This document shows, in pieces, positions 15,318 through 25,569 of a DNA stretch of 64,000 bases. Made by a program: the position numbers and the translations under genes. Source of the stretch: VRUE01 sp963715455 (lineage in GTDB: Bacteria; Actinomycetota; Thermoleophilia; Solirubrobacterales; 70-9); NCBI GenBank assembly GCA_963715455.1, contig OY970245.1:1488001-1552000 (forward strand), in the 5' to 3' direction. A model generated the notes under the pieces. That model saw only the letters and a list, made by a program, of their open reading frames with translations, ran no database searches and had not been told where the DNA came from. Numbering within the stretch: the stretch's first letter is position 1; each line of letters starts with the position of its first letter.

Positions 15318-16970
15318 GTGCGCACGATCGAGCGAAGGATCGGCCTTCTCTTCGCGATATTCCTCCTCGGCTTCAGCCTCGTCATCGCCCGCGCCTTCTG
15401 GTTGCAGGGCGTGCAAGGCGCCAGTCTCGCCTCGCAGGCGGTCAGCCAGCAGACCCAGGCGGTGCCGCTGCCCAGCCTGCGCGGCAGCGTGCTCGACCGC
15501 CATGGCAACGAGCTGGCCGCCTCCGAAGACTCGGCGACCATCTTCGCCATCCCCGCCGAAGTCGAGCAGCCGGTGCGGGTCGCTGAGCAGCTCGCTCCGA
15601 TCCTCGACCTGAAGGAGGACGACGTGCTGCGCGACGTGAGCTCCGAAGAGAGCTACGTGGCGCTCGTCCGTGCCGTCGACCTGCCGACCGCCAAGCGGAT
15701 CGAGCGACTCGAGCTGGCCGGGATCGGCGATGACCCCGACAGCCGCCGCACCTACCCGCAGGGCACGCTGGCTGCCCAGGTGGTCGGCGCGGTGGGCGCT
15801 GAAAACGAAGGTCTGACCGGGCTCGAGGCTGGCGAGGACGAGGTGCTGAGTGGCTCCGATGGCGAACGCCACATCGTCACCGACGCGACCGGCGAACCGA
15901 TCCGCCTGGAAACCGTCGACGAAGCCGAGGACGGCGAAGACATCCAGCTGACACTCGACCCGGCGATCCAGGCCAAAGCCGAGCAGGCGATCACCGAAGT
16001 CGGCGAAACGTACCTGCCCAAGGGAGCCACGGCAATCGTCATGGACCCGCGCAGCTCGCAGATTCTGGCGATGGCCAACTGGCCGCCGGTCGACCCCAGC
16101 GACCTCTCCAGCGCCAGCGAAGAGGACCTGCTCAACCGGGCGACCGGCTTCACCTATGAGCCGGGCTCGACCTTCAAGGCATTCACCGTCGCCGCGGCGA
16201 TGCAGGACAAGCTGGTCACAGCAGGCTCGGCCTTCACCCTGCCGCCGACGATCCAGGTCGCCGACCGGATGATCGAGGAGTCGCACCCGCGCGGCACCGA
16301 AACCCTGAGCGTCGCCGAAATCCTCGCCCACTCCTCCAACGTGGGCGCTGTGACCATCGGCCTGCAGCTGGGCAGCAAGAGCTTCAGCCGCTGGATCGAG
16401 CGCTTCGGCTTCGGCAGCCCGACCGGCGTCCAGTTCCCGGCCGAGGAGCAGGGCATCGTGCCGGCGCTCGACGAATACTCGGGTTCGACGATGGGCAATC
16501 TGCCGCTCGGCCAGGGCCTCTCGGTAACGCCGATGCAGATGATGGCTGGCTACCAAGCGATCGCCAACGGTGGCATCCTGCGCCGGCCGCAGCTAATCGA
16601 GCGGATCGGCGAAGAGCGAGTGTCCGAGCCGCGCGGCCAGCGCGTGATCAGCGCCGAGGTGGCCGCCCAGGTGCGCGAAATGCTCGAGGGCGTGCTCGCC
16701 CCGGGCGGCACCGCCTCGGAGGTGAGCGTCCCCGGCTACACCCTGGCGGGCAAGACGGGAACCGCCGAGGTGGCCGAAAACGGCACCTACTCAGAGACCA
16801 AGTACGTCGCCTCCTTCATCGGCTTCGCCCCCGCCCGCGACCCGCGCCTGCTGGTCTCGGTGATCGTCGACCAGCCGCAGGGGGAAATCTACGGCGGGTC
16901 AGTTGCTGCCCCCGCATTCGGAAAGATCGCCGAGTTTGCGCTGCCCTATCTCGGGGTTCCAACGGAATAG
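15318..16970 (+). CDS. ftsI: peptidoglycan transpeptidase FtsI (PBP, class B)
   Basis: A 550-residue septal D,D-transpeptidase anchored by one N-terminal membrane segment (about 9-27). The PBP dimerisation domain (RGSVLDRHGNELA) is followed by the transpeptidase domain with the three active-site motifs: STFK at 284-287, SSN at 339-341 and KTG at 479-481. No PASTA repeats follow. GTG 15318 is 12 bases after ftsL. The stop codon TAG is followed immediately by a long hairpin, so the first dcw transcription unit probably ends here. Confidence 0.95.
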   Translation: MRTIERRIGLLFAIFLLGFSLVIARAFWLQGVQGASLASQAVSQQTQAVPLPSLRGSVLDRHGNELAASEDSATIFAIPAEVEQPVRVAEQLAPILDLKEDDVLRDVSSEESYVALVRAVDLPTAKRIERLELAGIGDDPDSRRTYPQGTLAAQVVGAVGAENEGLTGLEAGEDEVLSGSDGERHIVTDATGEPIRLETVDEAEDGEDIQLTLDPAIQAKAEQAITEVGETYLPKGATAIVMDPRSSQILAMANWPPVDPSDLSSASEEDLLNRATGFTYEPGSTFKAFTVAAAMQDKLVTAGSAFTLPPTIQVADRMIEESHPRGTETLSVAEILAHSSNVGAVTIGLQLGSKSFSRWIERFGFGSPTGVQFPAEEQGIVPALDEYSGSTMGNLPLGQGLSVTPMQMMAGYQAIANGGILRRPQLIERIGEERVSEPRGQRVISAEVAAQVREMLEGVLAPGGTASEVSVPGYTLAGKTGTAEVAENGTYSETKYVASFIGFAPARDPRLLVSVIVDQPQGEIYGGSVAAPAFGKIAEFALPYLGVPTE

Positions 16971-17075
16971 GCGTCGGGCACCCCTGCCGGCTCAACTTTT
17001 TCGGGAGGACGCGGCCTGCCGGCCGCGCCTGGACAACCCGAAAAAGTACAAGCCGCCGGCAGGGGTGCCCGACGC
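16971..17075. terminator. 105-base three-tier hairpin between ftsI and murE
   Basis: Outer arms 16971-16991 and 17055-17075 are perfect 21-base inverted repeats; middle arms 16995-17005 and 17037-17047 are perfect 11-base repeats (the middle pair contains an A5/T5 run); inner arms 17011-17016 and 17021-17026 close the tip. No U-tract follows. It is likely a terminator for ftsI or a bidirectional insulator; function is inferred from place and shape. Confidence 0.7.
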
Positions 17076-17081
17076 CCTTCT

Positions 17082-17087
17082 TAGAAT
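17082..17087 (+). promoter_or_regulatory. -10 element TAGAAT, leaderless start of murE
   Basis: TAGAAT, six bases, GTG 17094. A transcript starting 6-7 bases after the -10 box would begin at the GTG itself. It lies 6 bases after the end of the long hairpin, so it restarts transcription for murE-murF-mraY. Confidence 0.65.
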
Positions 17088-17093
17088 CGGCGC

Positions 17094-18526
<1,433 letters not shown>

Positions 18527-18530
<4 letters not shown>

Positions 18531-19870
18531 GGATGGCTGCCGCCGAGATCGCTGCCGCGTTGGGCGCCGAGATCCTCAGCGAGGGCGAGGCCGGCGCGCC
18601 GCAGCGGGCGACGATCGACTCCTCTGCGTGCAGTGCCGGCGACCTCTTCTTCGGCTTGCGCGGCGAGCGCGTCGACGGCGGCGAGTTCGCCGCCGCGGCG
18701 ATCGAGGCGGGCGCCTGGGGCGTGGTTGTCGCGCCCGAGCACGCAGAGGGTTTGGAGGATGCTTGGGTGTTTACGGCAGCGGACCCGCTTGCCGCTCTCC
18801 AGGACCTCGCCCGTGAGTGGCGCCGCGCCTTGGGCGCCCGCGTCGTCGGCATCACCGGCTCGGTCGGCAAGACATCGGTCAAGGACATCGCCCGGGCGCT
18901 GATTCCCGGGCGGGTGCATGCCAACCGCGAGAACCTCAACACCGAGATCGGCCTGCCGCTGACCGTGCTGGAAGCGCCCGAGGGGACCGAGGTGCTGGTG
19001 CTCGAGATGGCGATGCGCGGCGCCGGGCAGATCGCCGAGTTGGCGGCGATCGCCGAGCCCGAAGTCGCGGTGATCACCAACGTCGGCCCTGTCCACGTTG
19101 AGCTACTCGGCTCAGTCGAGGCGATCGCCGCGGCCAAGGCCGAGGTGCTGGCCGCCCTGCCGGCGGATGGCATGGCGGTGGCGCCAGTCGAGGCGGGGGA
19201 GTTGGAGCCGCACCTGAGCACCGCACCGCGCTTGCTGCGCTTCGGCCCTGGCGGCGTGGTGCGCGTGGCCGAGAGCAAGGTCACCGAGGGCGTTACCGAG
19301 GCGCTGATCGAGACGCCGTCTGGCGCGCAGCTCTTCCACTTCCCCTTCACCGAGGCGCACAACCTGCAGAACGCCCTGGCCGCCGTGGCGATCGGCGTGG
19401 CGCTGGGCTCACCGCTCGCCGAGATGGCCGACCGCGCTGCGAACATAGGCTTCTCCCGCTTCCGGGGCGAGCGCCTCGAGCTGGCCGATGGGATCGTCCT
19501 GGTGAACGACTGCTACAACGCCAACCCGGTCTCGATGCGCGCGGCGCTCGATCACCTTGCCAGCTTCGGCGGCGGTCGCCGCATCGCTGTGCTCGGTGAG
19601 ATGGCCGAGCTCGGTCCCGGCGCCCCCGGCTACCACGGCGAGGTCGGCGAGCACGCTCGCGCGCACGGCATCGACTTGCTGGTCGGTGTCGGTGAGCCTG
19701 CCCGCGACTACGCCCCCGACGAGCTGGTCGGCGACCCGGCCGAGGCGGCGGAGTTGCTTGCTGCCCAGCTTGAGCCCGGCGACACCGTGCTGGTCAAGGG
19801 CTCGCGCTCAGCTGGCCTGGAGGCCGTAGCCGAGGAGCTGCGCGATCTGCTGGAGGCCGACCGTGGGTGA
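18527..19870 (+). CDS. murF: UDP-MurNAc-tripeptide:D-Ala-D-Ala ligase MurF
   Basis: A 447-residue ATP-dependent Mur ligase that adds the D-Ala-D-Ala dipeptide. P-loop GSVGKTS at 111-117, NRENLNTEIGLPLT, EMAMRGAGQI, ITNVGPVHVE, the carbamylated-lysine region AIAAAKAEVL, NDCYNANPVSM, and the C-terminal LVKGSRSAGLE. ATG 18527 overlaps the murE stop (ATGA); mraY starts 8 bases before its own stop. Confidence 0.96.
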
Positions 19871-20837
19871 AGTCCTGATCGCCGGCATGGCGGCGATGCT
19901 GATCTGCATCTTCCTCGGACCGAAGTTCATCGAGTTCCTGAGGGTGAGGGAGTTCGGCCAGCACATCCGCGAGGAGGGGCCGCAGGAGCACCACGCCAAG
20001 GCGGGCACGCCGACGATGGGCGGCCTGATCGTCTTCGCCTCGATCTGCGTGCCTTACTTGGTGCTCTCCGACCGCGACCCGCAGAGCCTCGCCGTCTTCG
20101 GCGTGGCGCTGGGCTGCGCCGCGCTGGGCTTCGCCGACGACTTCATCAAGATCGTCAAGCGCCGCTCGCTGGGCCTCTCGGCGCGCTGGAAGATCCTCTT
20201 CCAGGTCTTCCTGGCGCTCGGCCTCTGGTGGGTGGCGCGCCACGAGGTCGGCCTCGAGCCGATCCTCTACTTCCGCATCGGCGACGCCAGCATTGATCTC
20301 GGCCCGGTGCTCTATTTCATCCTCGTCTTCCTGGTGATCGCCGGCACCTCGAACGGCGTCAACCTCACCGACGGCCTTGACGGCCTGGCCGCCGGCTCCT
20401 GCGCGATCGTGCTGCTCGCCTACACGGCGATCGCCTTCATCAGCAACGAGCAGCAGAACCTTGCCCTGCTCTCTGCCTGCCTGGTCGGCGCCTGCATCGG
20501 CTTCCTCTGGTTCAACGCCTTCCCGGCCTCGATCTTCATGGGAGACACCGGCTCGCTCGGCCTCGGCGGGGCGATCGGCGCCTTGGCGGTGATGACCCAG
20601 ACCGAGGTGCTGCTGATCATCATCGGCGGCATCTTCGTCATCGAGGCGCTTTCGGTGGCGATCCAGGTCTTCTCCTTCAAGACCTTCCGCCGCCGCGTCC
20701 TGCTGATGGCGCCGCTGCACCATCATTTCGAGATGATGGCTTGGTCGGAGACCAAGATCATGCTGCGCTTCTGGATCGTCGCTGCAGTGTGCTCGGGGAT
20801 CGGGTTCACGCTGTACCAGCAGAGCATTGGGACTTAG
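19863..20837 (+). CDS. mraY: phospho-MurNAc-pentapeptide transferase MraY
   Basis: A 324-residue integral membrane enzyme making lipid I from UDP-MurNAc-pentapeptide and undecaprenyl phosphate. Motifs: HHAKAGTPTMGG (43-54), the catalytic Asp pair in LGFADDFIK (D92, D93), NLTDGLDGLA, FNAFPASIFMGDTGSL, and the substrate-binding LMAPLHHHFE. About ten membrane segments. GTG 19863 lies inside the murF end. A 27-base perfect inverted repeat follows 9 bases after the stop. Confidence 0.96.
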   Translation: MGEVLIAGMAAMLICIFLGPKFIEFLRVREFGQHIREEGPQEHHAKAGTPTMGGLIVFASICVPYLVLSDRDPQSLAVFGVALGCAALGFADDFIKIVKRRSLGLSARWKILFQVFLALGLWWVARHEVGLEPILYFRIGDASIDLGPVLYFILVFLVIAGTSNGVNLTDGLDGLAAGSCAIVLLAYTAIAFISNEQQNLALLSACLVGACIGFLWFNAFPASIFMGDTGSLGLGGAIGALAVMTQTEVLLIIIGGIFVIEALSVAIQVFSFKTFRRRVLLMAPLHHHFEMMAWSETKIMLRFWIVAAVCSGIGFTLYQQSIGT

Positions 20838-20846
20838 GTGGTGGGG

Positions 20847-20926
20847 CGGGGGTCGAGTGTCCCTCCCCAAAACGAGCGGCCGGGAGGCCGCTCTTGAGTG
20901 TTTTGGGGAGGGACACTCGACCCCCG
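20847..20926. terminator. 27-base perfect inverted repeat after mraY, with inner stem
   Basis: Arms 20847-20873 and 20900-20926 are perfect 27-base inverted repeats; an inner stem pairs 20874-20881 with 20886-20893 around GGGA, leaving a 6-base bulge (20894-20899). It ends the murE-murF-mraY unit and overlaps the only possible starts of the following acetyltransferase gene. Confidence 0.7.
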
Positions 20927-21463
20927 TGGCCAGCGCTGGAGACCCCTCGGTTGAAGCTTCGTCGTTGGTGTGAGGCTGATCGGGAGCCGTTTGCGGAGCT
21001 CAATGCTGATCCGCAGGTGATGGAGTTCTTTCCAGCTTGCCTCTCTCGGGAGCAGAGCGATGACTTGATCGAGAAGATCGAAGCCGGCTTCGAGGTCCAC
21101 GGCTACGGGCTCTGGGCTCTGGAGCTTCGCTCGACCGGCGAGCTGATCGGCTTCGCCGGCTTGGCCGTCCCCGAATTCGAGGCCCACTTCACACCAGCGG
21201 TCGAGGTTGGCTGGCGCCTCGCCCGCTCGGCCTGGGGGCATGGCTATGCGACTGAGGCCGGCAAGGCGGCCCTCGCCTTTGGCTTCGATGAGGTCGGCTT
21301 GGCGGAGATCGTCTCCTTCACCACGGCCGGCAACGCCCGCTCGCGAGCCGTCATGGAGCGGCTCGGCATGACCCATGACCCAGGGGACGACTTCGACCAT
21401 CCGGCGCTACCACCGGGCCATCCCCAGCACCCGCATGCTCTGTACCGGGCGACGAAGTCCTGA
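20894..21463 (+). CDS. GNAT acetyltransferase, RimJ/RimL type
   Basis: About 189 residues if TTG 20894 is used. The fold is clear: LETPRLKLRRWCEADREPFAEL at the start, ADPQVMEFFP, GYGLWALELRSTGELIGFAGL, the acetyl-CoA loop region VGWRLARSAWGHGYATEA and NARSRAVMERLGM. These enzymes acetylate N-termini, antibiotics or small amines; the substrate is unknown. No ATG or GTG exists in frame upstream of the conserved LETPRL block, so translation must begin at TTG 20894 or 20903, both inside the hairpin between mraY and this gene. This is an insertion in the dcw cluster. Confidence 0.8.
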   Translation: MSVLGRDTRPPWPALETPRLKLRRWCEADREPFAELNADPQVMEFFPACLSREQSDDLIEKIEAGFEVHGYGLWALELRSTGELIGFAGLAVPEFEAHFTPAVEVGWRLARSAWGHGYATEAGKAALAFGFDEVGLAEIVSFTTAGNARSRAVMERLGMTHDPGDDFDHPALPPGHPQHPHALYRATKS

Positions 21464-21494
21464 AGCTCACGGGGCCGAAAGAAGCGGGCCTTTA

Positions 21495-21526
21495 GGCGCA
21501 TTCCATGCGCCACGTAAACCTCGTGG
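21495..21526 (+). other. two small adjacent hairpins before the 70-aa gene
   Basis: GGCGCA-N5-TGCGCC (21495-21511) is followed at once by CCACG-N7-CGTGG (sharing its first bases, 21510-21526). They lie between the acetyltransferase stop and the small membrane protein and could end transcription or act in its leader. Low certainty. Confidence 0.3.
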
Positions 21527-21539
21527 AAGCGAGTTTCGG

Positions 21540-21752
21540 ATGAAACCAGACCGCCGTTCGATGGCCTTGACCCTGACCGTTGCCGAGCTGGCGTTGATGG
21601 TCGCCTTCGTCATCTACGCCGAAATGCATTCGTGGGACGTTTCGGGTGGCAACTGGATCTTGGCCGGGTATCTGCTTGTGGCAATGCTCTTCAACGAGGC
21701 CGTCGATCGCTTGCTCATTCGCTTGGAGTGCCGGCGTGGTTCGCACCGTTGA
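21540..21752 (+). CDS. small two-segment membrane protein, 70 aa
   Basis: Not recognised. After MKPDRRSM come two predicted membrane segments (about 9-28, LTLTVAELALMVAFVIYAEM, and 38-60, NWILAGYLLVAMLFNEAV), then a basic end. ATG 21540 is chosen because it precedes the first segment; the frame is open further upstream but overlaps the acetyltransferase. It lies alone between the acetyltransferase and murD, inside the dcw cluster. Confidence 0.5.
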   Translation: MKPDRRSMALTLTVAELALMVAFVIYAEMHSWDVSGGNWILAGYLLVAMLFNEAVDRLLIRLECRRGSHR

Positions 21753-21798
21753 GCACCGCCCTACAGGGCTGATCGTCCCTGGCGCGAATCTATGATGG

Positions 21799-23166
21799 AT
21801 GAGCGCACCACCTCCAAAAAAGGTCCGCCCAGAGCTGCCCGGGGGCCCGTTCCTAATCGTCGGGCTGGCGCGGTCGGGGCAGGCCGTGGCGCGGCTGCTC
21901 GCCGAACGCGGGGCGAGTGTCAAAGGGGTTGATGCAGGGCACCCCGACGGTGCGGCAGGGCTTCGGCAGGTGGGCGTCGAAGTCTTTTTGGATGCAGACG
22001 GCTTGGCGCTCCTCGAGGGCGTGCGGACGGTGGTCAAGAGTCCCGGGGTGCCACGGGAGGCAGCGGTGATCGCCGCCGCCGAGGAGCGGGGCATCGACGT
22101 GGTCGGCGAGCTGGAGCTGGCCTGGCGGGCTATCCCTAACCGCTTTGTCGCCGTCACCGGCACTAACGGCAAGACGACCACCGTCGAGCTGCTCGGCCAC
22201 GTCTACCGCACGGCCGGCGAGCCGGTCGCTGTGGCCGGCAACGTCGGCACGCCACTCTCGTGCTTGGCTGATGCGGTCGAGTCCGACGCGACGGTGATCT
22301 GTGAGGCCTCCAGTTTCCAGCTCGAGGACAGTGTCGCCTTCGCCCCGGAGTGCGCCGTCTTCCTCAATCTCGCCCCCGACCACCTCGACCGCCACGGCGA
22401 CCTCGAGTCCTACCTGGCCGCCAAGTTGCGCATCTTCGCCAACCAGGGCAACGACGACCTTGCCATCTACAACGCTGACGACCCCGAGCTTGCCGGCGTC
22501 GACCTCGGCGGCTGCGCCCGCCGCGTCGCCTTCTGCCACGGCGCCGGGCCAGACTGCGAGGTGGCGCTCGCCGAGGGCACGATCTTCTATGGCGGCGAGC
22601 CATTGCTTGCGGCGAGTGAGCTCGGCCTGCTTGGCGAGCACAACCTTGCCAACGCGATGGCTGCTGCCGCCGCAGCGCTCTCGATGGGGGTCGAGCGCGA
22701 GGCGGTGCGCGAGGGATTGCGCAGTTTCGCCGGCGTCCCTCACCGCCTCGAGCAGGTGGCCGAGATTGGCGGCGTGCGCTACGTCAACGATTCAAAGGCA
22801 ACCAACGTCGCCTCCGCCACGGTCGGTCTGCGGGCCTTCGAGGGAGGAGTGCACACGATCCTCGGCGGTAGCGAGAAGGGGGAGGACTACGCGCCACTGC
22901 TCGATCCGGTGCGCGAGCGCTGCCGCGCCTGCTACCTGACCGGCGCCTCGGCCGAGCGTCTGGCCGAGGCGCTGGCGCCGGCGGTCGAGTCCGGTGTGCC
23001 GCTCTACCGCTGTGCCGATCTCGAGGAGGCCGTGGCGCGGGCGGCGACCGCCGCCGAACCTGGCGAGGTGGTGCTGCTCTCACCCGCCTGCGCCAGCTTC
23101 GATGCCTTCGAGAACTTCGAGCTGCGTGGCGAGCGCTTCCGCGAGATCGTCGAGGGGCTGACCTGA
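21799..23166 (+). CDS. murD: UDP-MurNAc-L-alanine:D-glutamate ligase MurD
   Basis: A 455-residue Mur ligase adding D-Glu. N-terminal Rossmann block LIVGLARSGQAVARLL, P-loop GTNGKTT at 121-127, EASSFQLED, LNLAPDHLDRHG, PHRLEQVAEIGGVRYVNDSKATN, LLSPACASFDAFENFELRG. It starts a second run of overlapping genes (murD-ftsW-murG-murC-murB-ftsQ). The stop TGA shares its last base with the ftsW ATG. Confidence 0.95.
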   Translation: MSAPPPKKVRPELPGGPFLIVGLARSGQAVARLLAERGASVKGVDAGHPDGAAGLRQVGVEVFLDADGLALLEGVRTVVKSPGVPREAAVIAAAEERGIDVVGELELAWRAIPNRFVAVTGTNGKTTTVELLGHVYRTAGEPVAVAGNVGTPLSCLADAVESDATVICEASSFQLEDSVAFAPECAVFLNLAPDHLDRHGDLESYLAAKLRIFANQGNDDLAIYNADDPELAGVDLGGCARRVAFCHGAGPDCEVALAEGTIFYGGEPLLAASELGLLGEHNLANAMAAAAAALSMGVEREAVREGLRSFAGVPHRLEQVAEIGGVRYVNDSKATNVASATVGLRAFEGGVHTILGGSEKGEDYAPLLDPVRERCRACYLTGASAERLAEALAPAVESGVPLYRCADLEEAVARAATAAEPGEVVLLSPACASFDAFENFELRGERFREIVEGLT

Positions 23167-24524
23167 TGAGCGCCCGGACGATCGCGCTCGGGCGACCCTT
23201 CGGCATCGGCAAGGCGAAGCAAGGGAAGGCGAAAGGCAAGAAGCGCAAGCGCGCCCGCGCCGCTGCCCACTCGACCGAGTACAACCTCTTGCTCACGGCG
23301 ACACTCTGCCTGCTGGCGCTTGGGGCCGTGATGGTCTTCTCGGCCAGCTCGACCACCCAAGTACTGGGCGCCGACGGCAGCCTCGCCAACAGCGTCTACT
23401 ACTTGAAGCGCACGCTGATGGTTGGTGCCTTTGGCCTGATCGTCATGCACCTTGTCGCTCGCTACGGCCTGGCGCCGGTTCGCCAGCTGACCCCCCTGCT
23501 GCTTGCCGGCTCGCTCTTCCTGCTGCTTGCCGTGCTGGTCGTCGGCACCAACGCCAACGGCGCCACCCGCTGGCTCGGGCCCGGCTCACTGCAATTCCAG
23601 CCCTCGGAGCTAGCCAAGGTGGCGCTAATTCTCTACGGGGCCGACATGCTGGCTCGCGAACCGAAGCGGGTCAAAGACCTCTCAGGGCTCGCTCCCCTGC
23701 TGCTGGTCGGCGGCGTTGCCTGTCTTTTGATCGTCGCCGAGCCGGATCTGGGGACGACGATGGTCGTCGCCTTCTCGCTCGGAGCGACGCTGCTCGCCGC
23801 TGGCGCGCGGCCTGCCGATCTCGCCAAGATCGCCATCTGTATCGGCGGCCTGGCCCTGCTGCTAACCCTGATCGAGCCCTACCGCATGGCGCGGCTCACC
23901 GGCTTCCTCAATCCCGGTGCCGAGGCCGCTGGTGCCGGCTTCCAGGCGGCCCAGGCCAAGATCGCCCTCGGCTCGGGTGGCATCTTCGGTGTCGGCATCG
24001 GCAACGGCGTGCAGAAGGCCTTCTACCTGCCCGAGGCGCACACCGACATGATCTCCGCGGTGATCGGCGAGGAGCTCGGCCTGCTCGGCATCATCGGCAT
24101 CGTTGGGCTCTTCGGCCTCTTTGGCTACGCCGGCCTGCGCGTCGCCCAGCGGGCCCGCGACCGCTACTCGAAGATCCTCGTCGCCGGGCTGACGGCGATG
24201 GTCATCATCCAGGCGACGATCAATCTCTTCGCCGTGATGGGCATGGCGCCGCTCACCGGCGTGCCCCTGCCCTTCGTCTCCTACGGCAATAGCAGCCTCC
24301 TGGTGACGCTCTTCTCGGTCGGCCTAATCCTCGGCGTGGCCCGCGGGGGGACCGCGGCCGCTGGCAAACTGCGCATCGTCGAGGGCGGCCGGTCGCCTGC
24401 CCGCAAAAGGAGCAAATCGAGCCGTGGAAGCCATGCAAAGAGCGCCCAGAGTCGTAGTCGCAGCGGGGGGAACCGCAGGCCACGTCGTGCCAGCGATGGC
24501 CGTCGCCGCAGAGCTTCGGGATAG
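23166..24524 (+). CDS. ftsW: septal peptidoglycan polymerase FtsW
   Basis: A 452-residue SEDS-family glycosyltransferase that polymerises lipid II with FtsI. A basic N-terminus (about 1-35, GKAKQGKAKGKKRKRAR) precedes ten or so membrane segments; SEDS hallmarks are NGATRWLGPGSLQFQPSELAK, AEPDLGTT, and the late block AHTDMISAVIGEELGLLG and PLPFVSYGNSS. The last ~40 residues form an Arg/Ser-rich tail encoded by the 101 bases that overlap murG in another frame, an unusually long overlap. Confidence 0.95.
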   Translation: MSARTIALGRPFGIGKAKQGKAKGKKRKRARAAAHSTEYNLLLTATLCLLALGAVMVFSASSTTQVLGADGSLANSVYYLKRTLMVGAFGLIVMHLVARYGLAPVRQLTPLLLAGSLFLLLAVLVVGTNANGATRWLGPGSLQFQPSELAKVALILYGADMLAREPKRVKDLSGLAPLLLVGGVACLLIVAEPDLGTTMVVAFSLGATLLAAGARPADLAKIAICIGGLALLLTLIEPYRMARLTGFLNPGAEAAGAGFQAAQAKIALGSGGIFGVGIGNGVQKAFYLPEAHTDMISAVIGEELGLLGIIGIVGLFGLFGYAGLRVAQRARDRYSKILVAGLTAMVIIQATINLFAVMGMAPLTGVPLPFVSYGNSSLLVTLFSVGLILGVARGGTAAAGKLRIVEGGRSPARKRSKSSRGSHAKSAQSRSRSGGNRRPRRASDGRRRRASG

Positions 24525-25569
24525 CGGCGCCGAGGTGAGCTTCCTCGGCACGCGTGAGCGGGCCGAGGCCGAGCTGGTGCCGGCCGCCGGCTACGAGATC
24601 GACTTCCTCAAAGTGCGGGGCCTCGACCGGCGCAACCCCCTGCGTGCGGCGCGTGCGGCTTTTGAGGCGATGGGAGCGGTGGGCGTCGCGCGACGCGCCC
24701 TGCGGCAGCGACGGGCGGATGCCGTGCTCGGTGGCGGTGGCTACGTCGCCGGAGTCGCCGGAATGGCCGCGGTGCTGACCCGCACGCCCCTCGTTCTCAC
24801 CGAGGCTGACAGCCACATGGGCCTCGCCAACCGCGTGCTTGCCGGACGCGCCCGGCGGGTCTGTCTTGCCTTCCCAATCGCGGGGCGCGACGGCGAGCCC
24901 TACCTGCTCACTGGACGGCCGGTTCCCGAGGTCGTGCTGCGCGCCGATCGCGGTGCCGCGCGCGCGCGCTTCGGCATCGCCGCCGAGGCGCGCTGCCTGT
25001 TGGTCATGGGAGGCAGTCAGGGGGCTCGCTCGATCAACCGCGCGGCGGTCGAGGCCTTCGCGGGGAACGGCGAGCGCGACTTTCACGTGCTCCATCTCTC
25101 CGGTCAGCGCGATCACGAGGAGTTGGCGGAGCGCCTGGCGGCCGCGCCGCACGCCGAGCACTACACGCTGCTCGCTTACGAGCCAGACCTTGGCGACGTG
25201 CTGGCGGCCTCCGACCTGGTCCTCGCCCGTTCTGGCGGCTCGATCTTCGAGGTGACGGCGGCCCAGCGGGCGGCGATCCTCGTTCCCTACCCGCATGCCA
25301 CCGCAGACCACCAGCGCGCCAACGCCGCCTGGATGGTCGAGGCAGGGGCGGCTGAGCTGATCGAGGACGCGGCGCTGAGCTCCGAGCTGCTTCGCGAGCG
25401 GGTCGGTGCGCTGCTCGGCGATGGTGAGCGGTTGAGTTCGATGACATCGGCCTCGGCGTCTCTCGCCATGCCCGACGCCGCCCGTCGCATTGCCGACGAG
25501 GTCTTGGCCGCTGCGGGGCGCGGCTCGTCTGCTGTCGGCCTGGAGAGCGAAAGGCGCTCCGATGGCTGA
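24424..25569 (+). CDS. murG: lipid II synthase MurG (GlcNAc transferase)
   Basis: A 381-residue GT28-family enzyme that transfers GlcNAc to lipid I at the inner membrane face. Gly-rich loop GGTAGH at 15-20, VLGGGGYVAG, the second loop GGSQGARSIN, and the UDP-binding ARSGGSIFE ... PYPHATADHQRANA. GTG 24424 or ATG 24433 are both good starts; either lies inside the ftsW frame. The end overlaps murC by 8 bases. Confidence 0.95.
   Translation: MEAMQRAPRVVVAAGGTAGHVVPAMAVAAELRDSGAEVSFLGTRERAEAELVPAAGYEIDFLKVRGLDRRNPLRAARAAFEAMGAVGVARRALRQRRADAVLGGGGYVAGVAGMAAVLTRTPLVLTEADSHMGLANRVLAGRARRVCLAFPIAGRDGEPYLLTGRPVPEVVLRADRGAARARFGIAAEARCLLVMGGSQGARSINRAAVEAFAGNGERDFHVLHLSGQRDHEELAERLAAAPHAEHYTLLAYEPDLGDVLAASDLVLARSGGSIFEVTAAQRAAILVPYPHATADHQRANAAWMVEAGAAELIEDAALSSELLRERVGALLGDGERLSSMTSASASLAMPDAARRIADEVLAAAGRGSSAVGLESERRSDG

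Noticed and set aside
14361..16556. A 731-codon open frame on the minus strand across rsmH, the FtsL-like gene and ftsI
   Set aside because: It is a GC-driven antisense shadow: the plus-strand genes there carry full sets of family motifs, and this frame has none.
21791..21796. TATGAT as a -10 box for murD
   Set aside because: It lies only 2 bases before the ATG, too close for a start at or before the codon.
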